A stretch of 64,000 nt of DNA from Roseibium limicola (GTDB lineage Bacteria > Pseudomonadota > Alphaproteobacteria > Rhizobiales > Stappiaceae), in the NCBI RefSeq assembly GCF_017313085.1, contig NZ_JAFLNF010000004.1:310001-374000 (forward strand). Reading direction: 5' to 3'. The position numbers and the translations under genes are program-made. The notes beneath the pieces are model-generated. The model was not told the DNA's origin and did not search any database. It saw nothing but the letters and a program-made list of their open reading frames with translations. Below, piece after piece: positions 1 to 8,237 of the stretch (position 1 is its first letter; every line of letters begins with the position of its first letter).

Positions 1-1217
1 TCGGCCTTTGCAGCTGCAGCGATCGCTGCGCCCATGTCTTCCAGCGAAGCCGTGGCAGTTGGGGCTTGTAGAACGAGAAGCCCGTCGGTGGCCGGATCCG
101 CCAGCACGTCGCCGATGGCCTTGGTGAGACCTTCTGGCGACAGATTGTCCCGCACGAGTATTGGCTCAGTTCGGGACCTGTCGAGGCTCTCCGAAACACT
201 ATCACGACAGGCGGGGGCCAGCTTATGCAGGGTCTCCAGAGACAATGCCGCCAGATGCCCGTCCAGATCACGGAACCGCTCTGCGGCAAGGTTGGCTAAT
301 CCCTGACCGTTGGTCATGACGCTGAAGGCGTTGCTCTTCGGGATGCGCACACGCGACAAGGTTTCCAGCGCTTCGAACATCTCGTCCAGATCGGTCACGC
401 GCAAGATGCCTGCCCGCAGGAACGCTGCTTCGAACACGGCCTCGCGCGTCAACAGTCGGCCGGCATGGGTGCGCTCGGACGTCAGGCCCAATGTGCGACG
501 ACCCGACCACAATGCAATCACTGGCTTGTTGCGCGCGGCTGCCCGTGCGGCCGACAGGAACTTGCGCGGGTTCGAAATGCTCTCCACGTGCAGCAGGATG
601 GCGCGGGTATGGTAATCTTGGGCGAAATAGTCGATGAGGTCTCCGACATCCACATCCGTTCGCTCACCCAGACTGACGGCTGCTGAAAAGCCGATCCTGC
701 GCGCATTGGCCCAGGACAGCGTAGCATTGAGAACGGCGCAGGAGCGGGAAATGAAAGCCACATCTCCGGCCGCCGGGGCCTCCGCACTCAACAGGGCATT
801 GAGCTTTTGTGCTGGCACGCTGAAACCGATGGAGCCGGGGCCGATCAACCGCAGACCCTTGTCGCGTGCGGCTTCCCGGCAGTCCTGCAGCAGCTGCGAA
901 TCCCAAGCCTCAAAACCCGGAGACAGCAGCAGGACGGCTTTGCAGCCGGCTTGGGCCAGCGTGTTGATGCGCGCCGGCATGTGTTTTGATGGGCCCAGGC
1001 AGATTGCCAGATCGACATGGGTCGGCAGAATGTCAGCGGCGCTCACGCCATCGGGAAAAACCATGTCGGGGAGATCGACAGCCGTGACCTTAACAGTATC
1101 ACGATGGGTCGAGAGCTGCTCAAGCAGGCGGTCAGCGACGCATTGATCATGTCGGTTGGGACCGATCACCACGATTGATGTGGGGGAGAAGAACCCTTCA
1201 AGATTGCGAATGGTCAC
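1..1217 (-). CDS. Acetate-CoA ligase (ADP-forming) family protein, 3' end outside window
   Basis: About 405 N-terminal residues are visible; the gene runs off the left edge. It begins with GTG at 1217, preceded at 9 nt by GGAAAGGG. The N-terminus (VTIRNLEGFFSPTSIVVIGP) is the CoA-binding Rossmann-type domain, and a succinyl-CoA-ligase-like part follows (ILLHVESISNPRKFL, then NKPVIALWSGR). This is the architecture of NDP-forming acyl-CoA synthetases, which in many proteobacteria are fused to a C-terminal GNAT protein acetyltransferase (PatZ/Pat type). That fusion cannot be confirmed here. The likely role is reversible acetyl-CoA/acetate interconversion or protein acetylation. It lies 181 bases downstream of the universal stress protein on the same strand. 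Confidence 0.8.
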   Translation of the reverse strand, partial: MTIRNLEGFFSPTSIVVIGPNRHDQCVADRLLEQLSTHRDTVKVTAVDLPDMVFPDGVSAADILPTHVDLAICLGPSKHMPARINTLAQAGCKAVLLLSPGFEAWDSQLLQDCREAARDKGLRLIGPGSIGFSVPAQKLNALLSAEAPAAGDVAFISRSCAVLNATLSWANARRIGFSAAVSLGERTDVDVGDLIDYFAQDYHTRAILLHVESISNPRKFLSAARAAARNKPVIALWSGRRTLGLTSERTHAGRLLTREAVFEAAFLRAGILRVTDLDEMFEALETLSRVRIPKSNAFSVMTNGQGLANLAAERFRDLDGHLAALSLETLHKLAPACRDSVSESLDRSRTEPILVRDNLSPEGLTKAIGDVLADPATDGLLVLQAPTATASLEDMGAAIAAAAKA

Positions 1218-1362
1218 TTTGGCAAACCCTTTCCGGCGCGTGGCGCGTCAGCTGCTCCTCTTCCTGATCATAGGTCAGGAGCAGGTCGTGACGCCACCGC
1301 TGCGCTGAAATGGCCGGTGCAAACTGCGTATGTCCTGAAGGGATTGCGAAATCGGATGAAAC

Positions 1363-1392
1363 CCGCCCGCCGATGCATTCACCGGCGGGCGG
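1363..1392 (-). terminator. Hairpin downstream of universal stress gene
   Basis: A perfect 10-bp GC-only inverted repeat (CCGCCCGCCG and its complement) encloses a 10-nt loop, directly after the universal stress gene. The minus-strand tail is only GTTTC, so it may be a weak terminator or an mRNA-stabilising hairpin before the acetate-CoA ligase gene. Confidence 0.5.
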
Positions 1393-1398
1393 TTCGGA

Positions 1399-2229
1399 TC
1401 AATGTGCCATCAGCACGGGAACTGTCATGCTGGCAAGGATCTCACGTGTCGCACCACCAAACAGGAATTCGCGCATCCGGCTGTGGCCGTAGCCGCCCAT
1501 GACGATCAGATCATGCCCTTGTTCGGACACCGCGTTGAGCAGGGTGTCGGCAATGCCAACCTGTGGATTGGTGACCACATTTATGGTGACGTCAAGATCA
1601 TGCCGCGCCAGATAGGTCGCAAGATCGGCACCAGGTTGCCCGTTGGTGCTGGCATTTTTTTCGACCACCATGATGGTGATCTTGTCGGCGTCTGCAAGAA
1701 GTGGCAGGGCGGCATGCACGGCGCGGCTTGCGGTCGGGCTGCCATCCCATCCGATCAGCACGTTCTTGGCGGGTCGTTCAGGCGCGCCGACATAAGGCAC
1801 GAGGAGGACGGGCACGCCGCTTTCAAACAGCACGGACTCAATCAGCATCTCCCGCAAGGGCTCGGCAGCCTCGGGATTGTTCTGCCCGACAACCACCAGG
1901 TCCGTTGGACGGCAGTGCTGCAAGACCGGTTCGATCGGGCCGCCGGTTTGCAGGTTGGTGACGCGGCTTTCACATTTCACTGCAGCGATCCGGGCCAGCT
2001 CGTCAAATTGGTTCTGAGCTTCCTTGGCGGCTGCGACAGCCTGCTCCTGGGCAGCCTGAATATAGTCGATCGGCATTGGCGTTGCGGCGAAGGCGGGGGC
2101 CAAAGGTTCAAAGGCCAGTGCCAGGCCGGTGACATGGGCATCGTGATGCCCCGCGAGCGCCAAAGCATATTTGACGGCCGGTTGGGCGCCTTGCATGTCG
2201 ACGATTGTCAGAATGTCCTTGATGGGCAT
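1399..2229 (-). CDS. Universal stress protein, tandem UspA domains
   Basis: A 276-residue cytoplasmic protein made of two fused Usp domains (about 1-145 and 146-276). The second keeps the nucleotide-binding glycine pattern near its end (GGYGHSRMREFLFGGAT), whereas the first lacks it, so ATP binding is probably confined to the C-terminal half. The start is ATG at 2229. An in-frame GTG at 2244 precedes it, but the bases between them (GGAGGGAACT) are the ribosome-binding site. Tandem Usp proteins are usually induced by oxygen limitation or starvation. Here an FNR/FixK-type box lies about 95 bases upstream, and an acetate-CoA ligase gene follows. Confidence 0.88.
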   Translation of the reverse strand: MPIKDILTIVDMQGAQPAVKYALALAGHHDAHVTGLALAFEPLAPAFAATPMPIDYIQAAQEQAVAAAKEAQNQFDELARIAAVKCESRVTNLQTGGPIEPVLQHCRPTDLVVVGQNNPEAAEPLREMLIESVLFESGVPVLLVPYVGAPERPAKNVLIGWDGSPTASRAVHAALPLLADADKITIMVVEKNASTNGQPGADLATYLARHDLDVTINVVTNPQVGIADTLLNAVSEQGHDLIVMGGYGHSRMREFLFGGATREILASMTVPVLMAH

Positions 2230-2322
2230 AGTTCCCTCCAACACACCGCTGGTGGAGCCCTGACCACCAGGGTCCTGACGGTGTTTTCATGAGGTAAATT
2301 ACTCTGTCCTTGCTAAGTTGCT

Positions 2323-2336
2323 TTGACAGGGATCAA
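2323..2336. promoter_or_regulatory. FNR/FixK-type operator (TTGA-N6-TCAA)
   Basis: The sequence TTGAC-AGGG-ATCAA matches the FNR/FnrL/FixK consensus TTGAT-N4-ATCAA with one change. It lies in the intergenic region upstream of the universal stress gene, about 94 bases before its start. Usp genes are classic targets of this regulator class, so it is probably the site of anaerobic induction. Confidence 0.6.
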
Positions 2337-2374
2337 AGCTGTCTCATTTGTTCCAGAAAATCGTTCGGAACGGA

Positions 2375-2902
2375 TTAAGTGCCGACGAGCCGAAAGACCG
2401 AACAGCGCCCCATGTGCTCGTGTGGCTCATCGCCCTGGTGCCTGCCGTCGAGGCGCAGGGCGAGGGCAATCGAACTTTTGTTTTCCGGATGGATCATGGC
2501 ATCAAGGTAGGGCTGGTCAACGGCTTCAAACGCCCATTTGAGAGCGGCCTGGGCAGCTTCGAGCGCGAACCCCTGACCTTCGTGTTCCGCCCGCCACAGC
2601 GTCCAGGTCATTTCCACTGGGCCACCGGACTTGTCCTGCAGCGGACCAACATGACCGAGGGGCTGCCCGGTGTCCTTGCGCACGATGATAAAACGGCCAA
2701 ATCCGCGTTGGCGCCACTGGTCCGACAGGTCATCGAACTTTTCACGGCACAGATCATCAGTCTTCGGCCCGCCGACATAGCGCGTTCGGTCCGAGGTTGA
2801 ATAGGCGAGAAACTCCGCGTAGTCAGTTTCTTGCGGAGGACGCAAAATCAGCCGTTGTGTTTCCAGTCTGGCTTCAACGCCCGTGCGGTCTGGCTCCTGC
2901 AT
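2375..2902 (-). CDS. GNAT family N-acetyltransferase (RimJ/RimL-like)
   Basis: A 175-residue protein with the N-terminal signature of the RimJ/RimL acetyltransferase branch (LETQRLILRPPQETDYAEFL) and an acetyl-CoA-binding segment around residues 108-118 (HEGQGFALEA, the R/Q-x-x-G-x-G/A loop). A tryptophan-rich strand (EMTWTLW) precedes the loop. It probably transfers an acetyl group from acetyl-CoA to a protein N-terminus or small amine; the substrate cannot be predicted. It lies 30 bases downstream of the acyl-CoA dehydrogenase gene on the same strand, so the two may be co-transcribed. Confidence 0.82.
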   Translation of the reverse strand: MQEPDRTGVEARLETQRLILRPPQETDYAEFLAYSTSDRTRYVGGPKTDDLCREKFDDLSDQWRQRGFGRFIIVRKDTGQPLGHVGPLQDKSGGPVEMTWTLWRAEHEGQGFALEAAQAALKWAFEAVDQPYLDAMIHPENKSSIALALRLDGRHQGDEPHEHMGRCSVFRLVGT

Positions 2903-2932
2903 CAGCGCCTTCTCCTGAGATCGTTGGGAATA

Positions 2933-4087
2933 CTAGAAGTCCTTGAGGATTTCACGCGCAATCACCAGCCGCTGGATCTCCGAAGTGCCTTCATAGATCG
3001 TGGTGATCCGGGCATCACGGGCATAGCGTTCAAGAGGGTACTCGCGAATATAACCGGCACCGCCGTGCAACTGAAGCGCTGTGTAGGTGGCGCGCTGGGC
3101 TGTCTCGGACGCATAGAGTTTGGCCATGCTGGCTTGTTTGGCAAAGGGCAGGCCGTCATCCTTCAGCGCCGCAGCTTGCAGGATCAGCAGGCGGGCGGCT
3201 TCCAGTTCGGTCTCCCGGTCGGCCAGCATCCACTGGATGCCCTGTTGTGACGAAAGCGGCTGGCCAAACTGTTTGCGCTCGCTCACGTAGACCTTGGCAG
3301 TTTCCATCGCCTTGACCCCGATGCCATAGGCCAGTGCGGCGATGCCGATGCGCCCACCCGCCAGCTCTTTGACGGCAATGCGAAAGCCTTCATTCTCCGC
3401 ACCCATCAAGGCAGAGGCGGGGATGCGGCAGTCCTGAAAATGCACTTCGTTGGTGGCAGACCCGGTCTGGCCCATCTTCTTTTCGGCCTTGCCTATGATC
3501 AGTCCCGGCGTATTGGCTTCCACCAGAAAGCACGAGATGCCCTTGCCTTTGCGGGCTGCCGGATCGGTGACCGCCCAGACCACGAACAGTCCGGCATATT
3601 CAGCGGAGGAAATATAAAGCTTCGATCCGTTGAGGACATAGAAGTCGCCGTCCTTTGCTGCCCGGCACCGCATGGAGGCCGCATCGGATCCGGCATCGGC
3701 TTCTGTTAGGCAGAACCCACCGGCGGGGAAGGTGCCGTCGGTCAGCTTTGGCAGATAGGCATCGCGCTGCGCCTGACTGCCGACGGCCTGAATGACCTCG
3801 GCCACCATGTTGGATACGGAGACTGTCAACGCCGTCGCTGCACAGCCTTCGGCCAGTTTGGCGATGGCCAGGGCAAAGCCCGTGGCACCGGCTTCAGTGC
3901 CGCCGTAGTCGGATGAAATGTTCAATCCCATGAAGCCGTTAGCCGCCAAAAGATTGAGGTTTTTGAGGAAAGATTCGCGCCCCTCACCAGAGTCCAGCGT
4001 GGCTGCCAAGGGCTCCAGATGGTCGCGCGAGAGTTTCCCAGCGGTTTCTGAGATAAGTTGCAGCTCATCTGGCAGCTTATGGAACAT
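2933..4087 (-). CDS. Acyl-CoA dehydrogenase
   Basis: A 384-residue FAD enzyme that oxidises an acyl-CoA to the 2-enoyl-CoA and passes electrons to ETF. All three ACAD regions are visible: the helical N-domain, the middle beta-domain with CLTEADAGSDAASM (acyl-CoA/FAD contact), and the C-domain ending ARITTIYEGTSEIQRLVIAREIL. Glu366 in IYEGT is the catalytic base in the usual short-chain position. Length is normal for the family. It is transcribed away from a TRAP transporter gene, so the pair may handle uptake and oxidation of a carboxylate. Chain-length specificity cannot be read from the sequence. Confidence 0.92.
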   Translation of the reverse strand: MFHKLPDELQLISETAGKLSRDHLEPLAATLDSGEGRESFLKNLNLLAANGFMGLNISSDYGGTEAGATGFALAIAKLAEGCAATALTVSVSNMVAEVIQAVGSQAQRDAYLPKLTDGTFPAGGFCLTEADAGSDAASMRCRAAKDGDFYVLNGSKLYISSAEYAGLFVVWAVTDPAARKGKGISCFLVEANTPGLIIGKAEKKMGQTGSATNEVHFQDCRIPASALMGAENEGFRIAVKELAGGRIGIAALAYGIGVKAMETAKVYVSERKQFGQPLSSQQGIQWMLADRETELEAARLLILQAAALKDDGLPFAKQASMAKLYASETAQRATYTALQLHGGAGYIREYPLERYARDARITTIYEGTSEIQRLVIAREILKDF

Positions 4088-4409
4088 TGTCTCTCCTCCG
4101 TGAGCCTTCCAGGAAGGCCTCTATAACTTATTGTTATTGCAGATTAATTATACACCGCATTGGGATTGCTTTGTGACATTTTACACGCTCTGATGTCCTG
4201 CCGAAGCACGGGGTAAATGATCCCTCCTAAAATACGACCTTGAAAAAAATATCATATTCGCCAAGGATTTCGGAGAAATCTGCTCTGGCTGGATCGGAAT
4301 GATGGAAAATCATACCCTTGCGCGGACGGATTGGGAGAACACGGCAGCGCCTGTTTATATGGCGCCGCCAGTCTGACGAATTACATGATTAGGCCCTTGG
4401 GAGGATTAC
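4088..4409. promoter_or_regulatory. Divergent promoter region, acyl-CoA dehydrogenase / dctP
   Basis: This 322-base gap has no gene. It is AT-richer than its surroundings near 4120-4160 and 4230-4265 and must hold the promoters of both divergent units. The Shine-Dalgarno for dctP (GGGAGGATT) is at its right edge. I saw no clear palindromic operator. Confidence 0.55.
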
Positions 4410-5435
4410 ATGTCCAACGTAAACACCCGCCGCAAGCTGGCGACCGCTGCCTCAGCCAGCGTGCTGGCTCTTTTCTTCGCGACCGAGACTTTCGCCGCTG
4501 ACTTGACCTGGAACGTTTCTCTCTGGGGCAAGCGCCGTGCTTTCACCGAGCACGTCGAAAAGCTGGCTGAAGAAGTCGCAGCCCGCACGGACGGTAAGTT
4601 CGAAATCAAGCTGCATTACGGCGGCGCGCTGTCCAAGTCCCGCGAGAACCTGGACGGAATCTCCTTCGGTGCCTTCGAGATGGCCCAGTTCTGTGCGTCC
4701 TACCATCCGGACAAGAACCCCACCCTGACAGTGATGGAACTCCCTTTCCTCGGCGTGGCTGACCTGGAAACCGAGATCAAGGTTGCCCAGGCTCTTTACC
4801 AGCAGCCTGCGGTCAAGGAAGACCTGGCACGCTGGAACGCAACCCTGCTGATGCCGACCCCGATGCCGCAGTACAACTTTGCCGGCAAGGGTGACGCTCC
4901 GACAGCGATTTCCGATTTCGAAGGCATGCGTGTTCGCGCTCTCGGCGGTATCGGCAAGCTGATGGAAGCTGTAGGCGCAGTTCCGACATCGGTCACAGCA
5001 TCTGAAACCTATCAGGCGATCGACAGCGGCACCGTGAATGCAGCAAGCTTTGCACCGCATGCACATCTGTCGTTCAAGACCATTGAGGCCTCCAACTGGT
5101 GGACCAAGAACCTCAATCCAGGCACGGTTCAGTGCCCGGTCGTGGTCAACAGCGATGCACTTGCAGCTCTACCGGATGACTTCCGGGAAGCTCTCGATGC
5201 GTCCGTTGCACCGTCGCTGGACTACTATCTCGCGACCTACAACAAGCTGTACGACACCTGGTGGAAGACGCTTGATGAGCGCAACATCACGCAGATCGAG
5301 TACTCTGAGGAAGAGCTGGCAGCTTTTGCTGAAAAGGCCGGCCCGATCCATAAGGCATGGGTAGATGAAAACGCTGCCAATGGTCTTCCGGCTCAGGAAC
5401 TGCTCGATTTCGTAAAGTCCGAAATCAAGGGCTGA
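4410..5435 (+). CDS. dctP: TRAP transporter solute-binding protein (DctP family)
   Basis: A 341-residue periplasmic binding protein. A Sec signal peptide (residues 1-29, cleavage after TFA) is followed by the DctP fold. Characteristic segments are KLHYGGALSKSRENLDGI near residue 70 and GMRVRALGGIGKLMEAVGA near 174, which carries the arginine that usually pairs with a substrate carboxylate. The likely ligand is an organic acid, but which one is not evident. It heads the dctP-dctQ-dctM operon and is separated from dctQ by a strong hairpin, which would let it be made in excess over the membrane subunits. GGGAGGATT lies upstream of the ATG. Confidence 0.93.
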   Translation: MSNVNTRRKLATAASASVLALFFATETFAADLTWNVSLWGKRRAFTEHVEKLAEEVAARTDGKFEIKLHYGGALSKSRENLDGISFGAFEMAQFCASYHPDKNPTLTVMELPFLGVADLETEIKVAQALYQQPAVKEDLARWNATLLMPTPMPQYNFAGKGDAPTAISDFEGMRVRALGGIGKLMEAVGAVPTSVTASETYQAIDSGTVNAASFAPHAHLSFKTIEASNWWTKNLNPGTVQCPVVVNSDALAALPDDFREALDASVAPSLDYYLATYNKLYDTWWKTLDERNITQIEYSEEELAAFAEKAGPIHKAWVDENAANGLPAQELLDFVKSEIKG

Positions 5436-5476
5436 TCCCAGCTAAACGCTAAAGCCTGTTTCAAGAACAGGCTCGG

Positions 5477-5508
5477 CTCCGGCGCCATCAGGCGCCGGAG
5501 TGCTTTCT
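5477..5508 (+). terminator. Intercistronic hairpin between dctP and dctQ
   Basis: A perfect 10-bp stem (CTCCGGCGCC / GGCGCCGGAG) with a 4-nt ATCA loop is followed by TGCTTTCTT. It probably acts as a partial terminator or 3'-end stabiliser that favours dctP over dctQM. Confidence 0.75.
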
Positions 5509-5522
5509 TAGGGGACAATCAA

Positions 5523-6161
5523 ATGATCACTCGAGGCACTGCCGCGGGGCCCGATCGGCCGGAAACCTACATACGGTTTGACGGCGCGCTGGGCGTAGTC
5601 GAAAACATCTTCAACCTGATCGCGGCAGCCAGCGTCCTTATCCTCATGCTGATGGCCGTTGCACAAATTCTCGGACGCCTGGTCTTCAACATGCCGGTTC
5701 CCGGGTTCATCGACATCACCGAGCAGGCGATGGCCGTCTTTGCATTTGGCGGCGTGGCCTATTGCCAGCGGGTCGGTGGTCATATCCGCATGGAGATCCT
5801 GCTTGGCAAGCTGAGCGGACGGCCTCTCTGGATCGCTGAATTCCTGGGCGTCCTGTTGATCGCTGGAACGGTTCTGCTGCTGATCTGGGGCTCCTGGTAC
5901 CATTTCGACCGCTCGTGGTCGCTGGGCGACAGCACGATGGACATTCGCCTCCCGACTTGGCCATCCAAGCTGGTCATTCCCGTGGCGCTGGGGTTGCTGT
6001 TCCTGCGTCTGCTTATGCAAGCCTACGGTTATCTGCGACTGGTCATCGACCCGAACCGGGAGCCTGTGGCTGTTCCGGTCATCGAAGACGTCACCGCCCA
6101 TGCCCAGCATGAAATTGAAGAAGCGTTCGGCGATGATGCCGTGGCGGGAGAGACGAAATGA
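5523..6161 (+). CDS. dctQ: TRAP transporter small membrane subunit (DctQ family)
   Basis: A 212-residue inner-membrane protein with four predicted membrane helices (about 22-45, 58-78, 103-124 and 146-166), as usual for DctQ. The charged helix-loop RVGGHIRMEILLGKLS in the middle is typical of the family. It pairs with DctM to couple solute uptake to the sodium or proton gradient. The start is ATG at 5523, after AGGGGAC. The gene ends in a 4-base ATGA overlap with dctM, indicating translational coupling. The acidic C-terminal tail of about 40 residues is somewhat long. Confidence 0.9.
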   Translation: MITRGTAAGPDRPETYIRFDGALGVVENIFNLIAAASVLILMLMAVAQILGRLVFNMPVPGFIDITEQAMAVFAFGGVAYCQRVGGHIRMEILLGKLSGRPLWIAEFLGVLLIAGTVLLLIWGSWYHFDRSWSLGDSTMDIRLPTWPSKLVIPVALGLLFLRLLMQAYGYLRLVIDPNREPVAVPVIEDVTAHAQHEIEEAFGDDAVAGETK

Positions 6162-7528
6162 CCCCGTTTGAAGTAGGTCTCATCATGACGGGCATTTTGC
6201 TCGTCCTTGTTATGATCGGCGTTCGGGTGGCGTTTGCCGCCGCCCTGACCGGGCTTGTCGGCCTGATTGCCATTTTCTCGCTGCGCATGGGCTTCGAAAA
6301 GGGCTTCTTTGTCGCGCTGAAAATGGCCGGTACGATCCCCCATTCCAAGTCGGTGACTTATTCGCTTTCCGTGCTGCCGACGTTCATTCTGATCGGGTTC
6401 CTGGCGTTTTACGCCGGGTTCACCAAGCAGCTGTTTGAAGCGTCCAAACGCTGGCTCGGCTGGATGCCCGGTGGCATGGCTGTCGGAACGGTCTTTGCGA
6501 CCGCCGGTTTCGCAGCCGTCTCTGGCGCTTCCGTTGCTACAGCGGCCGTGTTCGCTCGCGTTGCCATTCCGGAAATGCTGGCTGCAGGTTACTCCAAGCG
6601 TCTGGCGGCGTCCGTGGTGGCTGCAGGTGGCACCCTGGCTTCGCTTATTCCGCCATCGGCGATCCTGGTGATCTACGCCATTCTCGTGGAGCAGTCTGTC
6701 GGTAAATTGCTGATTGCCGGATTCCTTCCAGGTGTCTTTTCGGCGCTGATCTATGTGGCGATCATCGTCGGCATTTCCGCCTGGCGCGGTGATGCACCTC
6801 CGATCCGTGGCTACACCTTCAAGCAGCGGATGGAGTCGATCCCCGGAACGTTGCCAATCGTCGCCGTCGTGGGGATCATCTTCAGTTCGTTCTTCTTCGG
6901 TCTTGCAACACCGACAGAAGCCGGATCGCTTGGCGCCTTTGTCGTGCTCATCGTGGCGATTGCCAAGGGCATGCGGTTCAAGCAGCTTGGCCAGGCCCTG
7001 CATGAGACGGCCAAGCTGACCGTGATGATTTTCACGCTGATCTGGGGCGTTCTCGTCTACGTGCGCTTTCTCGGGTTTGCCGGTCTGCCGGACGCCTTCC
7101 GGGACTTCATCGTCGCCTTGGAGTTCTCTCCATGGATGGTGATGGTGTTGATCCTCTGCGCCTATGCAGTGCTGGGCATGTTCATGGATGCCATCGGCAT
7201 GCTGATCCTGACCCTGCCGGTGGTTTACCCTGCCGTGATGGCGTTGAACGGTGGCGAGGGTGTTTCTGCCGCTGACAGTGCCTTCGGCATGTCGGGAGAG
7301 GCCTGCGCGATCTGGTTCGGCATTCTGGTGGTGAAGATGGCGGAGCTCTGTCTGATAACGCCGCCCATTGGGCTCAACTGCTTCGTGGTCTCGGGCGTGC
7401 GGCCTGATATTCCGGTGCAGGAAGTCTTCCGTGGCTGCGTGCCGTTCTTCATTGCAGACATTCTGACGATCGGTGGCCTGCTTGCCTTCCCGTCGATCAT
7501 CACCCTGCTACCGTCGTTGATGCAGTAA
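6158..7528 (+). CDS. dctM: TRAP transporter large permease subunit (DctM family)
   Basis: A 456-residue, highly hydrophobic protein with about 12 membrane segments, forming the transport channel of the TRAP system. The motif ATAGFAAVSGASVATAAVFARVAIPEM (split here for reading: ATAGFAAVSGAS, then VATAAVFARVAIP) and the later FMDAIGMLILTLPVVYP region are hallmarks of DctM. The first codon overlaps the dctQ stop. The operon closes with a strong terminator 25 bases downstream. Confidence 0.93.
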   Translation: MTPFEVGLIMTGILLVLVMIGVRVAFAAALTGLVGLIAIFSLRMGFEKGFFVALKMAGTIPHSKSVTYSLSVLPTFILIGFLAFYAGFTKQLFEASKRWLGWMPGGMAVGTVFATAGFAAVSGASVATAAVFARVAIPEMLAAGYSKRLAASVVAAGGTLASLIPPSAILVIYAILVEQSVGKLLIAGFLPGVFSALIYVAIIVGISAWRGDAPPIRGYTFKQRMESIPGTLPIVAVVGIIFSSFFFGLATPTEAGSLGAFVVLIVAIAKGMRFKQLGQALHETAKLTVMIFTLIWGVLVYVRFLGFAGLPDAFRDFIVALEFSPWMVMVLILCAYAVLGMFMDAIGMLILTLPVVYPAVMALNGGEGVSAADSAFGMSGEACAIWFGILVVKMAELCLITPPIGLNCFVVSGVRPDIPVQEVFRGCVPFFIADILTIGGLLAFPSIITLLPSLMQ

Positions 7529-7553
7529 TCCTGCAACACAACGTGTGAACATG

Positions 7554-7589
7554 AAAAAGGCCGCCGGCTGATCGCCCGGCGGCCTTTTT
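7554..7589. terminator. Bidirectional terminator between dctM and DUF805 gene
   Basis: A perfect 14-bp inverted repeat (AAAAAGGCCGCCGG / CCGGCGGCCTTTTT) with an 8-nt loop gives an A-run on one side and a T-run on the other. It can terminate both converging genes. Confidence 0.92.
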
Positions 7590-7612
7590 GTGATCAGTCG
7601 GAAGATAGCTCT

Positions 7613-8152
7613 CTAGCGCCCGTAGCGGTTGGGGCCATCGGTGCCGGCGAAGAACATCAGTGTGATGGAGCACCACAGGCCGAGGATCGGCACGGCCAAG
7701 GCGAAAACCCAGAGTCCGGACTGGTCGCGGTCATGAAAGCGGCGAACCATCAGGGACACCTGTACCAGGGTCGTCATCACCATCAGCACCATGAAAATGT
7801 AGAAGCGGGTCTCGCCGATCTGCAGATAGATCAGCCGCGTATCCAGAGTCAGGGCGAGCCGTCCATCGACACCCAGGGCGAGGGCTGAGAGAAAGAATAT
7901 GATGCCACACAGGAGGCAGGCAAACCAGAAGGTGCCGCGCCCGATCCGGCCTTGAAAGTCCAGAATGCTGCCAAGACTGAAACCGGTGTTCTCTTCGGTG
8001 TCTTCCGCGGTTGTGTAAAGCGAGGCGCGTAGATCGCCATATGGGTTCTCGCGACCCTGGCTACTTAAAGAATCTGGGTTGGGAATGAGGTTGTCACGCG
8101 GGCCCCTGCCGCGTCGGCCAAAAGTCTTTCTGGAATTTGTCATAAAAAACAT
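7613..8152 (-). CDS. DUF805 family inner-membrane protein
   Basis: A protein of about 179 residues. Three family signatures are visible: FQGRIGRGTFW at the start of the domain, RRFHDRDQSGLW in the middle and GTDGPNRYG at the end. There are four hydrophobic segments, after a hydrophilic N-terminal extension of about 70 residues. The function of DUF805 is unknown. The start is uncertain: ATG at 8152 is chosen, while TTG at 8176 and ATG at 8143 are in frame, and none has a good ribosome site. It converges on dctM across a shared terminator. Confidence 0.83.
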   Translation of the reverse strand: MFFMTNSRKTFGRRGRGPRDNLIPNPDSLSSQGRENPYGDLRASLYTTAEDTEENTGFSLGSILDFQGRIGRGTFWFACLLCGIIFFLSALALGVDGRLALTLDTRLIYLQIGETRFYIFMVLMVMTTLVQVSLMVRRFHDRDQSGLWVFALAVPILGLWCSITLMFFAGTDGPNRYGR

Positions 8153-8237
8153 CGTATTTGGAAAAAGGATTCCCAAAACGTAAGGTCAGCTTGGTGAAGA
8201 ATGCGTTAGCGCCAACGGCGGTACTAATGACCTTGGA

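Noticed and set aside
1402..2292. Long plus-strand reading frame opposite the universal stress gene
   Set aside because: It mirrors the Usp coding sequence and its product has no recognisable pattern; the minus-strand gene explains the region.
6029..7003. 324-residue minus-strand frame opposite dctM
   Set aside because: Composition is typical of an antisense frame (rich in Arg, His, Gln and Asp) and dctM is unmistakable on the other strand.
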